DNA of 14,882 nt from CAZZBK01 sp964387325. GTDB lineage: Bacteria > Planctomycetota > Planctomycetia > Pirellulales > PNKZ01. Of this stretch, positions 7,989 through 14,882 are shown in pieces. Position numbers and translations under genes: made by a program. How positions within the stretch are numbered: the first letter of the stretch is position 1; every line of letters starts with the position of its first letter. The DNA lies in contig CAYLYE010000162.1 of the NCBI GenBank assembly GCA_964387325.1, positions 1-14,882 of the forward strand, written 5' to 3'. The notes beneath the pieces were generated by a model. The model was not told where the DNA came from and ran no database searches. It worked only from the letters and a program-made list of their open reading frames with translations.

Positions 7989-8486
7989 TCACGGAACATC
8001 GGGCTTCGCGCGCCGCGTGCGCTGATGATCGACTGACTTCTTCAAGTTTTTGAAAAAATCGTCATCGACGATCTCGTGGACACTTTTGGCGAGTTGCTGC
8101 TCGTCGAGTTGCAGCTTGGGCCGGAGCAGCGATTCAGGCAGCATCGTTTGCCGATTATTCGTCTGCTCAGGCGACGACAGATTGAATCGCAAAAAACAGC
8201 CCTGGCCGCCGAGCCGAAAGGTAATCCCATCGGTTAAATCGAGCGCGGCACAAGCTTGACCGTTGTACACCAGTTGATGCTGGCTGATCGAGATGATCTG
8301 CCATTTGCCGTGAGCCTCGTCATACTGCAGATAAGCATGCGCTCGAGAAACAAACGGGTCGGCCACCACAATGTCATTGTCAAGCGCCCGGCCGACGGTC
8401 ACGACTTTGTCGGACGAAATCTTCCAGTTCTGCAGCGGGCGTCCGTGCGAAGAATCCAACAGCTGAATAATGCCGAACTTGACCAT
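7989..8486 (-). CDS. FHA-domain protein
   Basis: FHA domains bind phosphothreonine peptides and relay Ser/Thr-kinase signals. In this 165-residue protein the domain spans about 5-103 with the key residues in order: 'VGRALDNDIVV' (G32-R33), 'VSRAHA' (S47, R48, H50), and 'YNGQ' (N75-G76). Phosphopeptide binding is therefore likely intact. The tail (about 104-165) has no recognised domain. It is charged and helical ('QLDEQQLAKSVHEIVDDDFFKNLKK') and could be a partner-binding arm. No signal peptide or membrane segment is seen, so it is cytosolic. It is the first gene of the minus-strand run, 48 bases ahead of the ATPase. No strong ribosome site is visible before ATG 8486. Domain call is sure. The bound phosphoprotein is unknown; the ATPase or the anhydrase would be natural candidates by position only. 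Confidence 0.92.
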   Translation of the reverse strand: MVKFGIIQLLDSSHGRPLQNWKISSDKVVTVGRALDNDIVVADPFVSRAHAYLQYDEAHGKWQIISISQHQLVYNGQACAALDLTDGITFRLGGQGCFLRFNLSSPEQTNNRQTMLPESLLRPKLQLDEQQLAKSVHEIVDDDFFKNLKKSVDHQRTRRAKPDVP

Positions 8487-8767
8487 GCTGAGAGCGACGT
8501 CGTTTAGGGGATGCGTGTTAACCCTACGCTGTGAGATACGTTACCGAGAGCAGGCCGATTCGCCAATACAGATCAACGGCCCATCATCCCGGCTCAGTCC
8601 TGTCATCAGCCTCTAGTCGCGACGGGCATTACGCAAGGCAAGAACCAGTACTCCTCGCTGGAGCCGTTTCATTCACCACCGCACTGTATCGTATCGAGAC
8701 CACCTTCTTCGTGCCACTTGAGAGTCTGCGTGTTTTCACGATACCGAGTCGAGTTATTCAAGGGAGA

Positions 8768-8787
8768 TTCAATTTAAACTTATTGAA
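8768..8787. promoter_or_regulatory. Palindromic AT-rich operator-like site
   Basis: TTCAAT (8768-8773) and ATTGAA (8782-8787) form a perfect 6+8+6 dyad within the AT-rich part of the divergent spacer. Spacing of this kind suits a dimeric DNA-binding protein. Regulation is inferred from symmetry and position only. Confidence 0.25.
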
Positions 8788-8875
8788 ACTATTCCAGAAA
8801 TTCATCGGCCGCCTCGGATATCCCCTTTTTGAGTTATTAAACTATGCGCAATTCATGGACCTAGGCGAGCAACAC

Positions 8876-8898
8876 GAAGCCGGGAAATACCGGGCTTC
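8876..8898. repeat. Compact hairpin in divergent spacer
   Basis: GAAGCC pairs with GGCTTC, then one G/G mismatch, then GG with CC, closing on a five-base loop AAATA. It is not followed by a T-run and ends no recognised gene. Its arms share the GAAGC/GCTTC core of three hairpins at gene ends in this window. Confidence 0.35.
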
Positions 8899-9033
8899 CG
8901 CTGGTCGCCCCAACTCAATCATCACGCAGTCGTCAATCAGAAACGCGGCGTCAAATGGTGCCCTCATGGGCCGCGGAGGCATTGCTCGAAGTTTTCGGCT
9001 AAGATGTCTTTGGTCCCACCAGAGCCGTTTTGG

Positions 9034-9051
9034 TTGACCTCCGTTTGACCT
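9034..9051 (+). promoter_or_regulatory. Tandem TTGACCT repeat upstream of the propeller gene
   Basis: TTGACCT occurs at 9034-9040 and 9045-9051, an 11-base register (about one helical turn), 17 bases before ATG 9068. Direct repeats in this register are the usual layout of OmpR/PhoB-type response-regulator sites. The copies also resemble a -35 hexamer, but no -10 box stands at the right distance. Confidence 0.2.
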
Positions 9052-9067
9052 TTAAGCCAATTTGAAC

Positions 9068-10336
9068 ATGAACATGATGACTCGGTGTTTTGTCCGCTCT
9101 GTTTTCGCGATTGCCTTGAGCTTAACAGGGGGTTTTCCAACCGTCGCCGCTGATGCCTGGAGCGGGCATCGCGGGCCCAACGCCCAGGGGATCGCCAACG
9201 CTCGCGGCGTGCCGCTGCGTTGGAGCGAGTCGGAGCATGTGACTTGGAAAACATCGCTCAGCGGCCAAGGCTGGTCGTCCCCGATCAGCGCCCAAGGCAG
9301 CATTTTCCTGACCACCGCGCTCGAGGCGGGCAAGTCGCTGCATGTGCTCAAAGTCGATTTCGTATCCGGAAATATCGTCTGGGACATTGAAGTCTTCACG
9401 AACACCGAGGTGCCGGCATGTCACGCGCGTAACTCGCACGCCTCGCCCACCCCTGTGATCGAAGACGATCGGTTGTACGTTCACTTTGGCTCAATGGGAA
9501 CCGCCTGTGTCTCGGCCGTGGACGGTCGCAAGCTGTGGGAGAATCGTGGCATTAAGATCGATCACGAAACGGGCGCTGGTGGCTCGCCAACCCTCTGCGG
9601 CAACAGCCTGATCTTGGCGTGCGACGGTGTCGATGCCCAGTACGAACTCGCGCTCGACAAAATGACCGGCAAGGTCCTACGCCAAACCGAGCGCTCTGGC
9701 ACCGAGAAACTCCAGGCTCGTAGCGCTTCGATGCGCAAATCGTTCGGTACGCCTTTGATCCTTGACGTTGACGGGCAACTGCAATGCATCACCTCGGGTG
9801 CCGAACGACTGTATGCCACCGATCCCGTCACGGGCAAAGAACTCTGGTTTGTCGATCACAAGGGGTTCTCCAATGCCTCGATGCCCGTGACCGACGGTCA
9901 ATCGCTCATCGTCCCGACGGGCTTTATGAAGCCCGAGATTTGGGCCATCCGGCTCGCGGGAGCCCGTGGCGACATCGCTTCGAGCCATGTGCTGTGGAAG
10001 GTGACCAAAGGCGCACCGACGCAACCTTCGCCGCTGCTCTTCGACGGCCGTCTATATATGGTCAACGATGCCGGGATCCTCACCTGCCTCGAAGCCGCCA
10101 CGGGCAAAGAGCTTTGGAAGGAACGCATTGGCACCGACTTTGCCGCCTCGCCAATTTTCGTCGACGGTCGGATCTATTTTTTCGATTGCCGTGGCAAGTC
10201 GGTCGTCATCGAGCCCGGCGCGACCTATAAACAACTGGCCGAGAACGAACTTGCCGACGGGTTCATGGCCAGCCCAGCCGTCGTCGGAAAGTCCCTGGTG
10301 CTCCGCACCACCACCAGCCTCTACCGCATCGACTGA
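9068..10336 (+). CDS. Secreted PQQ-like beta-propeller protein
   Basis: This 422-residue protein has a signal peptide (hydrophobic core about 9-20, likely cleavage after 'TVAA' near 28) and propeller blades that carry the PQQ/BamB-type pattern: 'GKELWFVDHKG', 'GKELWKERIGTDF', 'DGRKLWENRGIK' and 'VTWKTSLSGQGWSSP'. It opens with 'WSGHRGPNAQGIANA', the form typical of the very numerous planctomycetal propeller proteins. These are extracytoplasmic; roles range from scaffold to quinoprotein dehydrogenase. The cofactor residues and disulfide ring of true PQQ alcohol dehydrogenases are not evident, so scaffold or binding protein is more likely than a redox enzyme. ATG 9068 was chosen; ATGs at 9074 and 9077 fit equally and none has a good ribosome site. 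The gene ends eight bases from the end of the convergent aldo/keto reductase gene. Confidence 0.88.
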   Translation: MNMMTRCFVRSVFAIALSLTGGFPTVAADAWSGHRGPNAQGIANARGVPLRWSESEHVTWKTSLSGQGWSSPISAQGSIFLTTALEAGKSLHVLKVDFVSGNIVWDIEVFTNTEVPACHARNSHASPTPVIEDDRLYVHFGSMGTACVSAVDGRKLWENRGIKIDHETGAGGSPTLCGNSLILACDGVDAQYELALDKMTGKVLRQTERSGTEKLQARSASMRKSFGTPLILDVDGQLQCITSGAERLYATDPVTGKELWFVDHKGFSNASMPVTDGQSLIVPTGFMKPEIWAIRLAGARGDIASSHVLWKVTKGAPTQPSPLLFDGRLYMVNDAGILTCLEAATGKELWKERIGTDFAASPIFVDGRIYFFDCRGKSVVIEPGATYKQLAENELADGFMASPAVVGKSLVLRTTTSLYRID

Positions 10337-10344
10337 GACGATTC

Positions 10345-11181
10345 TTATGGCTGTACAGAGCCCTTCGAGAGTGCTGCGAATTCGACATCAGTAAATCGAA
10401 TTTGTGCCGCGAGGATGTTTTCTTCCAGGTGAGCGATGGATGTTGTACCTGGAATGGCGATGACATTCGGTGCGCGCTGTAACAGCCACGCGAGTGCGCC
10501 TCGCGTGTTGGCCAGCGGCGCTTGAGGCGCGAACGGTTTGGCCGCGAGCGGTCCCCATGCTAGGTACGCAATATTGTGCTCGGCACAATAATCAACCAGT
10601 GGATCATCGGCCCGTTCGACGAGGTTGTAACGGTTCTGTACCGACACGATGGGGACGATTTTGCGAGCCTCTTCGAGCTGCGCCCGCGTGACGTTGGACA
10701 AACCAATGTACCTAATCTTACCTGCACACTGTAACTCGGACAGTGCGCCGATGCTCGTCGCGAACGGCACATTCGGATCAGGCCGATGAAGCTGGTACAA
10801 GTCGATCCGATCAAGACGCAATCGACGCAGGCTCTCGTCGCAGCGACGGCGGAGGTTCTCTGGGCGACCATCAGGAAACACGTTGTCGGGAGCGGTTTTC
10901 TCAACGCCTCCCTTGGTCGCAATAACCACTCCAGCCGGATACGGCGCGAGCGCGTCAGCGATCAACTCTTCGTTGCACCCTGGCCCATAGGCGTATGCCG
11001 TGTCGATGAAATCGATGCCCAGCTCGACCGCACGGCGCAATAGGCGTTTACCCCCTTCCCAATCAGGGTAGCGGCCATAATTTCCTGGCTGAGCGCACAA
11101 CCGCATGGCGCCGTACCCCAACCGGTTGATCGGCAGATCGCCACCGAGTGCAAAGGTCATGTTCATCGTGTTTCCATTCAT
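10345..11181 (-). CDS. Aldo/keto reductase family oxidoreductase
   Basis: NAD(P)H-dependent reductases of this family reduce aldehydes and ketones in the cytosol. The catalytic tetrad is complete (278 residues, numbering from ATG 11181): D60 and Y65 in 'FIDTAYAYG', K90 in 'ATKGG', and H132 in 'YQLHRPD'. 'GYGAMRL' (22-27 region), 'YIGLSNVTRAQLEEA' and the cofactor-binding end 'VIAIPGTTSIAHLEENI' also match. It is close in style to the YdbC/pyridoxal reductase-like branch, but the substrate cannot be read from sequence. In-frame ATGs at 11166 and 11160 follow the first; 11166 has a GGA six bases upstream and may be the true start. No signal peptide is present. The gene is divergent from the amidohydrolase gene, sharing a spacer of roughly 120 bases, and convergent with the propeller gene. 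Confidence 0.93.
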   Translation of the reverse strand: MNGNTMNMTFALGGDLPINRLGYGAMRLCAQPGNYGRYPDWEGGKRLLRRAVELGIDFIDTAYAYGPGCNEELIADALAPYPAGVVIATKGGVEKTAPDNVFPDGRPENLRRRCDESLRRLRLDRIDLYQLHRPDPNVPFATSIGALSELQCAGKIRYIGLSNVTRAQLEEARKIVPIVSVQNRYNLVERADDPLVDYCAEHNIAYLAWGPLAAKPFAPQAPLANTRGALAWLLQRAPNVIAIPGTTSIAHLEENILAAQIRFTDVEFAALSKGSVQP

Positions 11182-11300
11182 AACTGAGGGGGCAACGGCT
11201 TGCTGGCGAAAGGCATGGGGAATACGCTCGCACGGAATGCCAAAAGGTATAGACTAGCTCCCATCGACACAACCGTCGTTTGATCGAAATGGATATAGAC

Positions 11301-12965
11301 ATGCGGTGCCCACTGAACATCTCGTCATTTTTTCTGCTGGCAATCGCCGTCTTGGGGTGGCCTCTGAGCGACTCTACGGCTCAAGAGCAAACGCCAGCCG
11401 CGGTAGATCTCATCATCCGCAACGGCACCGTCATCGATGGCACCGGCCGACCTCGCATCAAGGCCGATGTGGCGATCGATGACGGGCGAATTCTCGCTGT
11501 CGGATCGATGCTAAAAATGACTGCTAAGGAAACGATCGATGCGCGCGAGCGGGTCGTTTGCCCTGGGTTCATCGATCTGCACAGCCATGCAGATCGCGGA
11601 ATTCTTGAACACCGTGCCGCCGAGAATTACATCCGACAGGGCGCGACCACGCTCGTCTGCGGTAACTGCGGCATCTCGCCAGCCGATGTGGCGGACTTTC
11701 TCAGCAAACTCCGCGACGGCGGGGCAGGGCTCAACATCGCACTGCTCATCGGTCACGGTGCCGTGAGACGCGAAGTCATCGGCACGCTCAATGTGCCTCC
11801 CTCTCCTGAACAACTCGTCGAGATGCGGCGGCGAGTGCGCGAAGCAATGCAAGCCGGGGCGGTCGGCATGTCGACCGGTTTGACCTACAGCCCCAGCGCC
11901 TACGGTAAAACCGATGAGTTGATTGCCTTGGTCAAGGAGCTGGCCCCCTGGCGAGGTTTCTACGCCACGCACATTCGAGACGAGGGGACCGAGGTCCTTG
12001 CGGCGCTCGACGAAGCGCTCACGATCGGTCGCGAGGCAGGTGTGCCCGTGCATATCTCGCATCACAAGATCTCGGCCGCTTCGGTCTTTGGCCTCACCCG
12101 GCTGACCCTCCAGCGAATCGACGAGGCGCGCGCGGCCGGTCAGGACGTGACGCTCGATCAGTACCCGTATGGCGCTGGCAGCGGTGGGCTCTCGTTCTAT
12201 GTCTCGCAGGGGGCGCTCTCTGGCGGAATGGACGCGTATCGTCGCCGCATCGCCGATCCCCAACAACGCGCCGAGATTGTGGCCGGTGTCGAGCACGTAT
12301 TCGTGCGCAAGCTGTTCGAGGCCCATCAACGCTCGGATCATCCAGAACATGCCGCTATCGCCTTGACTCGTGTGCAATTGGCAAGCGATCCGCTCGAACC
12401 CAAGCTGGCCGGTCAGAACTTGGCCGAGTTGCTTCGCGCGCGCGGTATGAGTGTGACCGTACACAACGGCGCGGAAGTGCTTGTCGACTTGGTGGGGCAC
12501 AACGCCGTGGGCATTAATCACACACTCGACGATCGCCCCGGTGGTGACGTTGATCGCGTGATGCAACACCCCTGGACGTCAATCGCATCGGACGGCGATG
12601 TTTTTGCGTTCGGCAAAGACAACCCGCATCCGCGTTCCTACGGTTGCTATCCTCGCGTGTTGGGGCACTATGTCCGCGAACGGAAGTTGCTCACCCTGGA
12701 AGACGCCATCCGCAAAATGACTCAACTCCCCGCCAGTCGTTTAGGCTGGAGCGATCGTGGCACGATCACCAAAGGCCAATGTGCCGATCTCGTGGTCTTT
12801 GATCCCAGCACCGTGGCCGATCGGGCGACCTTTCTCGCGCCGCATCAGCATTCCATTGGCATCGAGCATGTGCTCGTCGATGGACAGTTCGTGCTCAAGG
12901 GGGGCCAAATGACCGGCCGTCTGCCGGGTCGACCACTCGCGGGCAAAGGCGCGCCCAAAGAGTGA
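11301..12965 (+). CDS. Secreted N-acyl-D-amino-acid deacylase-type amidohydrolase
   Basis: Enzymes of this group hydrolyse N-acyl-D-amino acids to the D-amino acid and a carboxylate, using zinc in a TIM barrel with a flanking beta-sandwich. Visible from ATG 11301 (554 residues): 'DLIIRNGTVIDGTG' start of the sandwich, 'PGFIDLHSHAD' (H94, H96), 'CGNCG' (C123, the bridging cysteine of D-aminoacylases), 'ATHIRDEG' (H224), 'PVHISHHK' (H251-H255), 'SIASDGD' (D431), and the closing 'KGQCADLVVFDP'. A signal peptide ('NISSFFLLAIAVLGWPL', cleavage near 'STAQ') places it outside the cytoplasm. It may therefore act on D-amino acid derivatives from peptidoglycan or other outside sources; this role is inferred. 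The frame extends to TTG 11280 and ATG 11289. I chose 11301 because a GGA lies seven bases upstream and the signal peptide then begins cleanly. The gene is convergent with the SMP-30 gene. Confidence 0.87.
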   Translation: MRCPLNISSFFLLAIAVLGWPLSDSTAQEQTPAAVDLIIRNGTVIDGTGRPRIKADVAIDDGRILAVGSMLKMTAKETIDARERVVCPGFIDLHSHADRGILEHRAAENYIRQGATTLVCGNCGISPADVADFLSKLRDGGAGLNIALLIGHGAVRREVIGTLNVPPSPEQLVEMRRRVREAMQAGAVGMSTGLTYSPSAYGKTDELIALVKELAPWRGFYATHIRDEGTEVLAALDEALTIGREAGVPVHISHHKISAASVFGLTRLTLQRIDEARAAGQDVTLDQYPYGAGSGGLSFYVSQGALSGGMDAYRRRIADPQQRAEIVAGVEHVFVRKLFEAHQRSDHPEHAAIALTRVQLASDPLEPKLAGQNLAELLRARGMSVTVHNGAEVLVDLVGHNAVGINHTLDDRPGGDVDRVMQHPWTSIASDGDVFAFGKDNPHPRSYGCYPRVLGHYVRERKLLTLEDAIRKMTQLPASRLGWSDRGTITKGQCADLVVFDPSTVADRATFLAPHQHSIGIEHVLVDGQFVLKGGQMTGRLPGRPLAGKGAPKE

Positions 12966-12993
12966 CCTGTCGATCTCGACCAACTTGTCGATT

Positions 12994-13017
12994 GAAGCCT
13001 CGCTCACTCAAGGCTTC
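12994..13017. terminator. Inverted repeat between convergent amidohydrolase and SMP-30 genes
   Basis: GAAGCCT (12994-13000) pairs over 7 bases with AGGCTTC (13011-13017) around a ten-base loop that holds the minus-strand TGA stop. A smaller dyad, TCGAC / GTCGA with a six-base spacer, precedes it at about 12976-12991. Neither strand shows a U-tract. Bidirectional termination is inferred from the tail-to-tail position. Confidence 0.35.
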
Positions 13018-14078
13018 GGCCACCAGACTCGACCGGCGATGTTTGTGCGGACGCGATACAGTGTGCCGCCGCCCGTGATATACAGATCGCGACGGTCGGC
13101 ACCTCCAAACGCACCGTTCGTCACCTCATCGGTCGGAACTGGCAAAAATCCCATCAGCTTGCCTGTCTCGGGATGCAAGACATAGATGCCGCCGGGCTGC
13201 GTATTGTCGGGCTCGAACGGAGGTCGCGCGGCATTGGTGCCTCCCGCCACGTAAAGATTTCCTTCGACATCCTGCTTGATGCCATCCGGACCTCGACCGG
13301 ACTTCCAATCGTAAAGCAGCTTTCTTGAATCCTGCTCGACGGTGCCGTCAGCGCGGAGCTTGAAGCGCCATAGCTTGCGGGCCCCGCCGAGACGATCGTT
13401 GCAATTGTCGGCCACGAATAAATACTGATCGTCGGCTGAGACCAACACGCCGTTGGCGCGCTCAACGTCATCGGCTCCCAAGATACGTTCGACCTTGCCT
13501 GGGGCATCGATGCGGTACACCCCTTCAACCGAGCGGCCATCGGCGGTCCGTTGGCGAATGTTTGCCGCGCCCCCATAACACGCATCCGAGAAGTAAATCC
13601 GGCCACGCGAATCCAGCGCAACATCATTGGGCTGATTATACGGCTGGCCTCCGAACTGATCCGTCAACACTTCAATCGTTCCATCGCGCTGCATGCGAGT
13701 CACACGCCGCAGCTTGGGTTCGCAGGCCAGTAACCGTCCCACAGGATCGAACAGCAATCCATTCGTACCCGCGTCCTGGCGCAAGATACTCAATGAACCG
13801 TCCGGCGAGCGGCGATGGATACCATGCTTGCCCGTCGACAAGATTCCCCACTGAGGATCCCAGGCGGGCCCCTCACCTCCCTGTCCTGCGTCAGCAAGAA
13901 CTTCAAGCTTGGGCTCCTTGGCAAAGGCAAAGCCGTTGCCGGCAACCTGCGCCAGCGCGGCGTTCATGTGCCCAGTTCCGGTCCCTTGAGCGAGGATGAC
14001 CTGACTCATGGGGACCGTCATACCGAGCCCATGAACGGCGCTCATCAGAACCAGCCACACACATACGGTGCGAGACAT
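13008..14078 (-). CDS. Secreted SMP-30/gluconolactonase-like protein
   Basis: Six-bladed propeller lactonases of this family open sugar or other lactones with one divalent metal. The expected metal and substrate residues can be placed in this 356-residue protein: E69 in 'GGEGPAWD', N151 in 'YNQPNDVALD', N209 in 'ERANGVLVS', and D265 in 'GPDGIKQD', with spacing similar to SMP-30. 'NGLLFDPVGRLLACE' and 'GNLYVAGG' are typical blade strands. A signal-like N-terminus (about 3-20) and a low-complexity link to residue 50 suggest export. ATG 14078 is well supported by AAAGGA six bases upstream. The glycosyltransferase gene ends 52 bases upstream in the same direction, with a hairpin between them, so co-transcription is uncertain. 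Calcium-dependent lactonase activity is likely from intact residues; the substrate is unknown. Confidence 0.9.
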   Translation of the reverse strand: MSRTVCVWLVLMSAVHGLGMTVPMSQVILAQGTGTGHMNAALAQVAGNGFAFAKEPKLEVLADAGQGGEGPAWDPQWGILSTGKHGIHRRSPDGSLSILRQDAGTNGLLFDPVGRLLACEPKLRRVTRMQRDGTIEVLTDQFGGQPYNQPNDVALDSRGRIYFSDACYGGAANIRQRTADGRSVEGVYRIDAPGKVERILGADDVERANGVLVSADDQYLFVADNCNDRLGGARKLWRFKLRADGTVEQDSRKLLYDWKSGRGPDGIKQDVEGNLYVAGGTNAARPPFEPDNTQPGGIYVLHPETGKLMGFLPVPTDEVTNGAFGGADRRDLYITGGGTLYRVRTNIAGRVWWPKP

Positions 14079-14084
14079 AACCTA

Positions 14085-14090
14085 TCCTTT
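14085..14090 (-). promoter_or_regulatory. Ribosome binding site of the SMP-30 gene
   Basis: AAAGGA ends six bases before ATG 14078, the clearest ribosome site in the window. It fixes the start against the later in-frame methionines (residues 12 and 20). Confidence 0.6.
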
Positions 14091-14111
14091 CGATCGAGTC
14101 ATAAAGATCTA

Positions 14112-14145
14112 GCTTCCCAGGAGAAGTTTATTAATCTCGGGAAGC
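14112..14145 (-). terminator. Two-part hairpin across the GT41 gene stop codon
   Basis: Read on the minus strand, GCTTCCC is followed directly by GAGA, a ten-base AT-rich loop, TCTC, a two-base bulge (CT), and GGGAAGC. That is a 7 bp stem plus a 4 bp inner stem. The TAA stop of the glycosyltransferase lies in the loop. What follows is 'TAGATCTTTATGA', only mildly T-rich, so terminator function is possible but not proven. Confidence 0.4.
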
Positions 14146-14882
14146 ATGTGTGAGTGATGTTACGATTCGCCCCCAGCTCTCGGCAAATCGCGCGGCGGCG
14201 CATAGCGGCGATTGCAAGACTCGCTCACGTAGCGTCGCTCGAAGCTGTTGCAACATGTTCGGATCATGGGCCAGTCGCACGGCCTGGTCAATGTACTCCT
14301 CGCGATCATGGGCGATCAGCGTCGAGAGCCCAGCCATCTCGAGCATCGCGGCCGTCTGTCGACCGGCGGGCCACGCTTGCGGCCAGGTGACAACGCACAC
14401 CCCCATGATCAGCGCCAGAAACGTCGTGTGTCCGCCGCCAAATGGGTAGGGATCGAGCGCCACGTCCACATCGGCATACTGTCGGAGCATTTCGGTGAAC
14501 GGTGACGTGCCGCGCAGCTCGACGCGCGCCGGATCGATCCCCACGCTCTGAAATCGTGACTGATACAACGCCCTCGCGGCAGGATCGTCGAGCCCCGTGT
14601 ACTTGAGGATCAATCGCGCGTCGGGGCACCGCGCGAGAATCTCGCCCCACAATCTCAACACCTCGTCGTTCAGCTTGGCCGGGTTATTAAAACTGCCAAA
14701 GGTCACATAGCCGCGTGCGAAATACGGCGGCGGAGCGAGCGGAGGCAGGTCTTCAGGCGGAGCATAGCAGCCCATGTAGTCGGGCAACTCGACGACCTGC
14801 TCGGTACATAGCCCCCGCAACTCGAGGGGCCAAGTGATGCGATCGGTCAGGAGATAGTCGATGGCACTCAAACCCGAGGTGA
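14131..14882 (-). CDS. C-terminal part of a GT41 (SPINDLY/OGT-like) glycosyltransferase, 5' end outside window
   Basis: The frame is open at the right edge (TSG-L-SAIDYLLTDR, matching the family's 'TGLxxIDYxxTD' block), so the TTG at 14871 is internal. Family enzymes move GlcNAc or another sugar from a nucleotide sugar to protein Ser/Thr. The C-lobe is complete: 'FGSFNNPAKL' with the UDP-contacting Lys (codon 14674-14676), 'CPDARLILKYTG', 'RVELRGTSPFTEMLRQYADVDVALDPYPFGGGHTT' with the His-Thr-Thr nucleotide loop (His codon 14428-14430), and 'WPAGRQTAAMLEMAG'. GHTT is the form in human OGT; many bacterial relatives have GTTT. The N-lobe with the catalytic His, and the usual TPR repeats, would lie outside. 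Acceptor and sugar are unknown. Upstream of the SMP-30 gene on the same strand. Confidence 0.9.
   Translation of the reverse strand, partial: TSGLSAIDYLLTDRITWPLELRGLCTEQVVELPDYMGCYAPPEDLPPLAPPPYFARGYVTFGSFNNPAKLNDEVLRLWGEILARCPDARLILKYTGLDDPAARALYQSRFQSVGIDPARVELRGTSPFTEMLRQYADVDVALDPYPFGGGHTTFLALIMGVCVVTWPQAWPAGRQTAAMLEMAGLSTLIAHDREEYIDQAVRLAHDPNMLQQLRATLRERVLQSPLCAAARFAESWGRIVTSLTHASRD

Larger units (their letters stand above)
8487..9067. other. Gene-poor spacer between divergent genes
   Basis: These 581 bases separate the FHA gene (-) from the PQQ propeller gene (+) and must hold both promoters. A GTG-started frame of 168 codons (8531-9037, +) is open but unconvincing: it uses AGA, TTA, CTA and ATA codons that the neighbouring genes largely avoid, and no motif is recognised. 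An AT-rich stretch at about 8751-8850 contains a 20-base palindrome, a compact hairpin follows at 8876-8898, and two TTGACCT copies sit just before the propeller gene. No well-spaced -35/-10 pair was found on either strand. Confidence 0.6.

Noticed and set aside
10337..10344. A terminator between the propeller and aldo/keto reductase genes
   Set aside because: The gap is eight bases. The only pairing is GGCT/AGCC around the CTGTACAG palindrome in the reductase end, too weak to call.
11182..11288. A TATAGA box at 11248-11253 as promoter of the amidohydrolase gene
   Set aside because: No -35 hexamer stands at 16-18 bases upstream, so it is not above chance.
11511..12569. A 352-codon open frame antisense to the amidohydrolase gene
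   Set aside because: It mirrors the codon pattern of the sense gene, shows no motif, and the sense frame has a full set of zinc ligands.

Overview
The window looks like chromosomal DNA of a member of the Planctomycetota. This rests on protein style, not on a marker gene: an LRR tail built from 'EPLRGMP' units behind a TPR-like segment, a secreted PQQ-type propeller opening with 'HRGPNAQG', a secreted SMP-30 lactonase, a SPINDLY/OGT-type glycosyltransferase, an FHA protein, and many secreted enzymes in a moderately GC-rich background. Strand switches are frequent and no tRNA, rRNA, CRISPR array, transposase or phage gene is visible.

Layout. Bases 2-1213 (+) are the 3' end of a large TPR/LRR protein whose start lies outside. 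Bases 1461-4916 (+) encode a secreted multidomain protein of 1151 residues that looks like a carbohydrate-active enzyme. Bases 8486 down to 4959 (-) form a compact four-gene run: FHA protein, MinD/ParA-type ATPase, beta-carbonic anhydrase and a polysaccharide pyruvyl transferase-like protein with a twin-arginine signal. A 581-base spacer (8487-9067) without a convincing gene separates this run from the divergent PQQ propeller gene (9068-10336, +). Next come an aldo/keto reductase (-), a D-aminoacylase-type amidohydrolase (+), an SMP-30/gluconolactonase-like protein (-), and the 3' part of a GT41 glycosyltransferase (-) that runs off the right edge.

How the genes may work together. The FHA, ATPase and carbonic anhydrase genes are co-directional with gaps of 48 and 43 bases, and the pyruvyl transferase start is 11 bases past the anhydrase stop, so one transcript is plausible. 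That links a phosphothreonine reader, a dimerising P-loop ATPase and CO2/bicarbonate interconversion. No characterised system of this composition is known to me. The other genes look like independent single-gene units for envelope or periplasmic carbohydrate, lactone and D-amino acid turnover.

The most interesting points are: the FHA/MinD/carbonic anhydrase run; arginine in place of the signature lysine of the ATPase; the export signal on a pyruvyl transferase-like protein; and long-armed inverted repeats lying across four stop codons, three of them sharing a GCTTC/GAAGC core.
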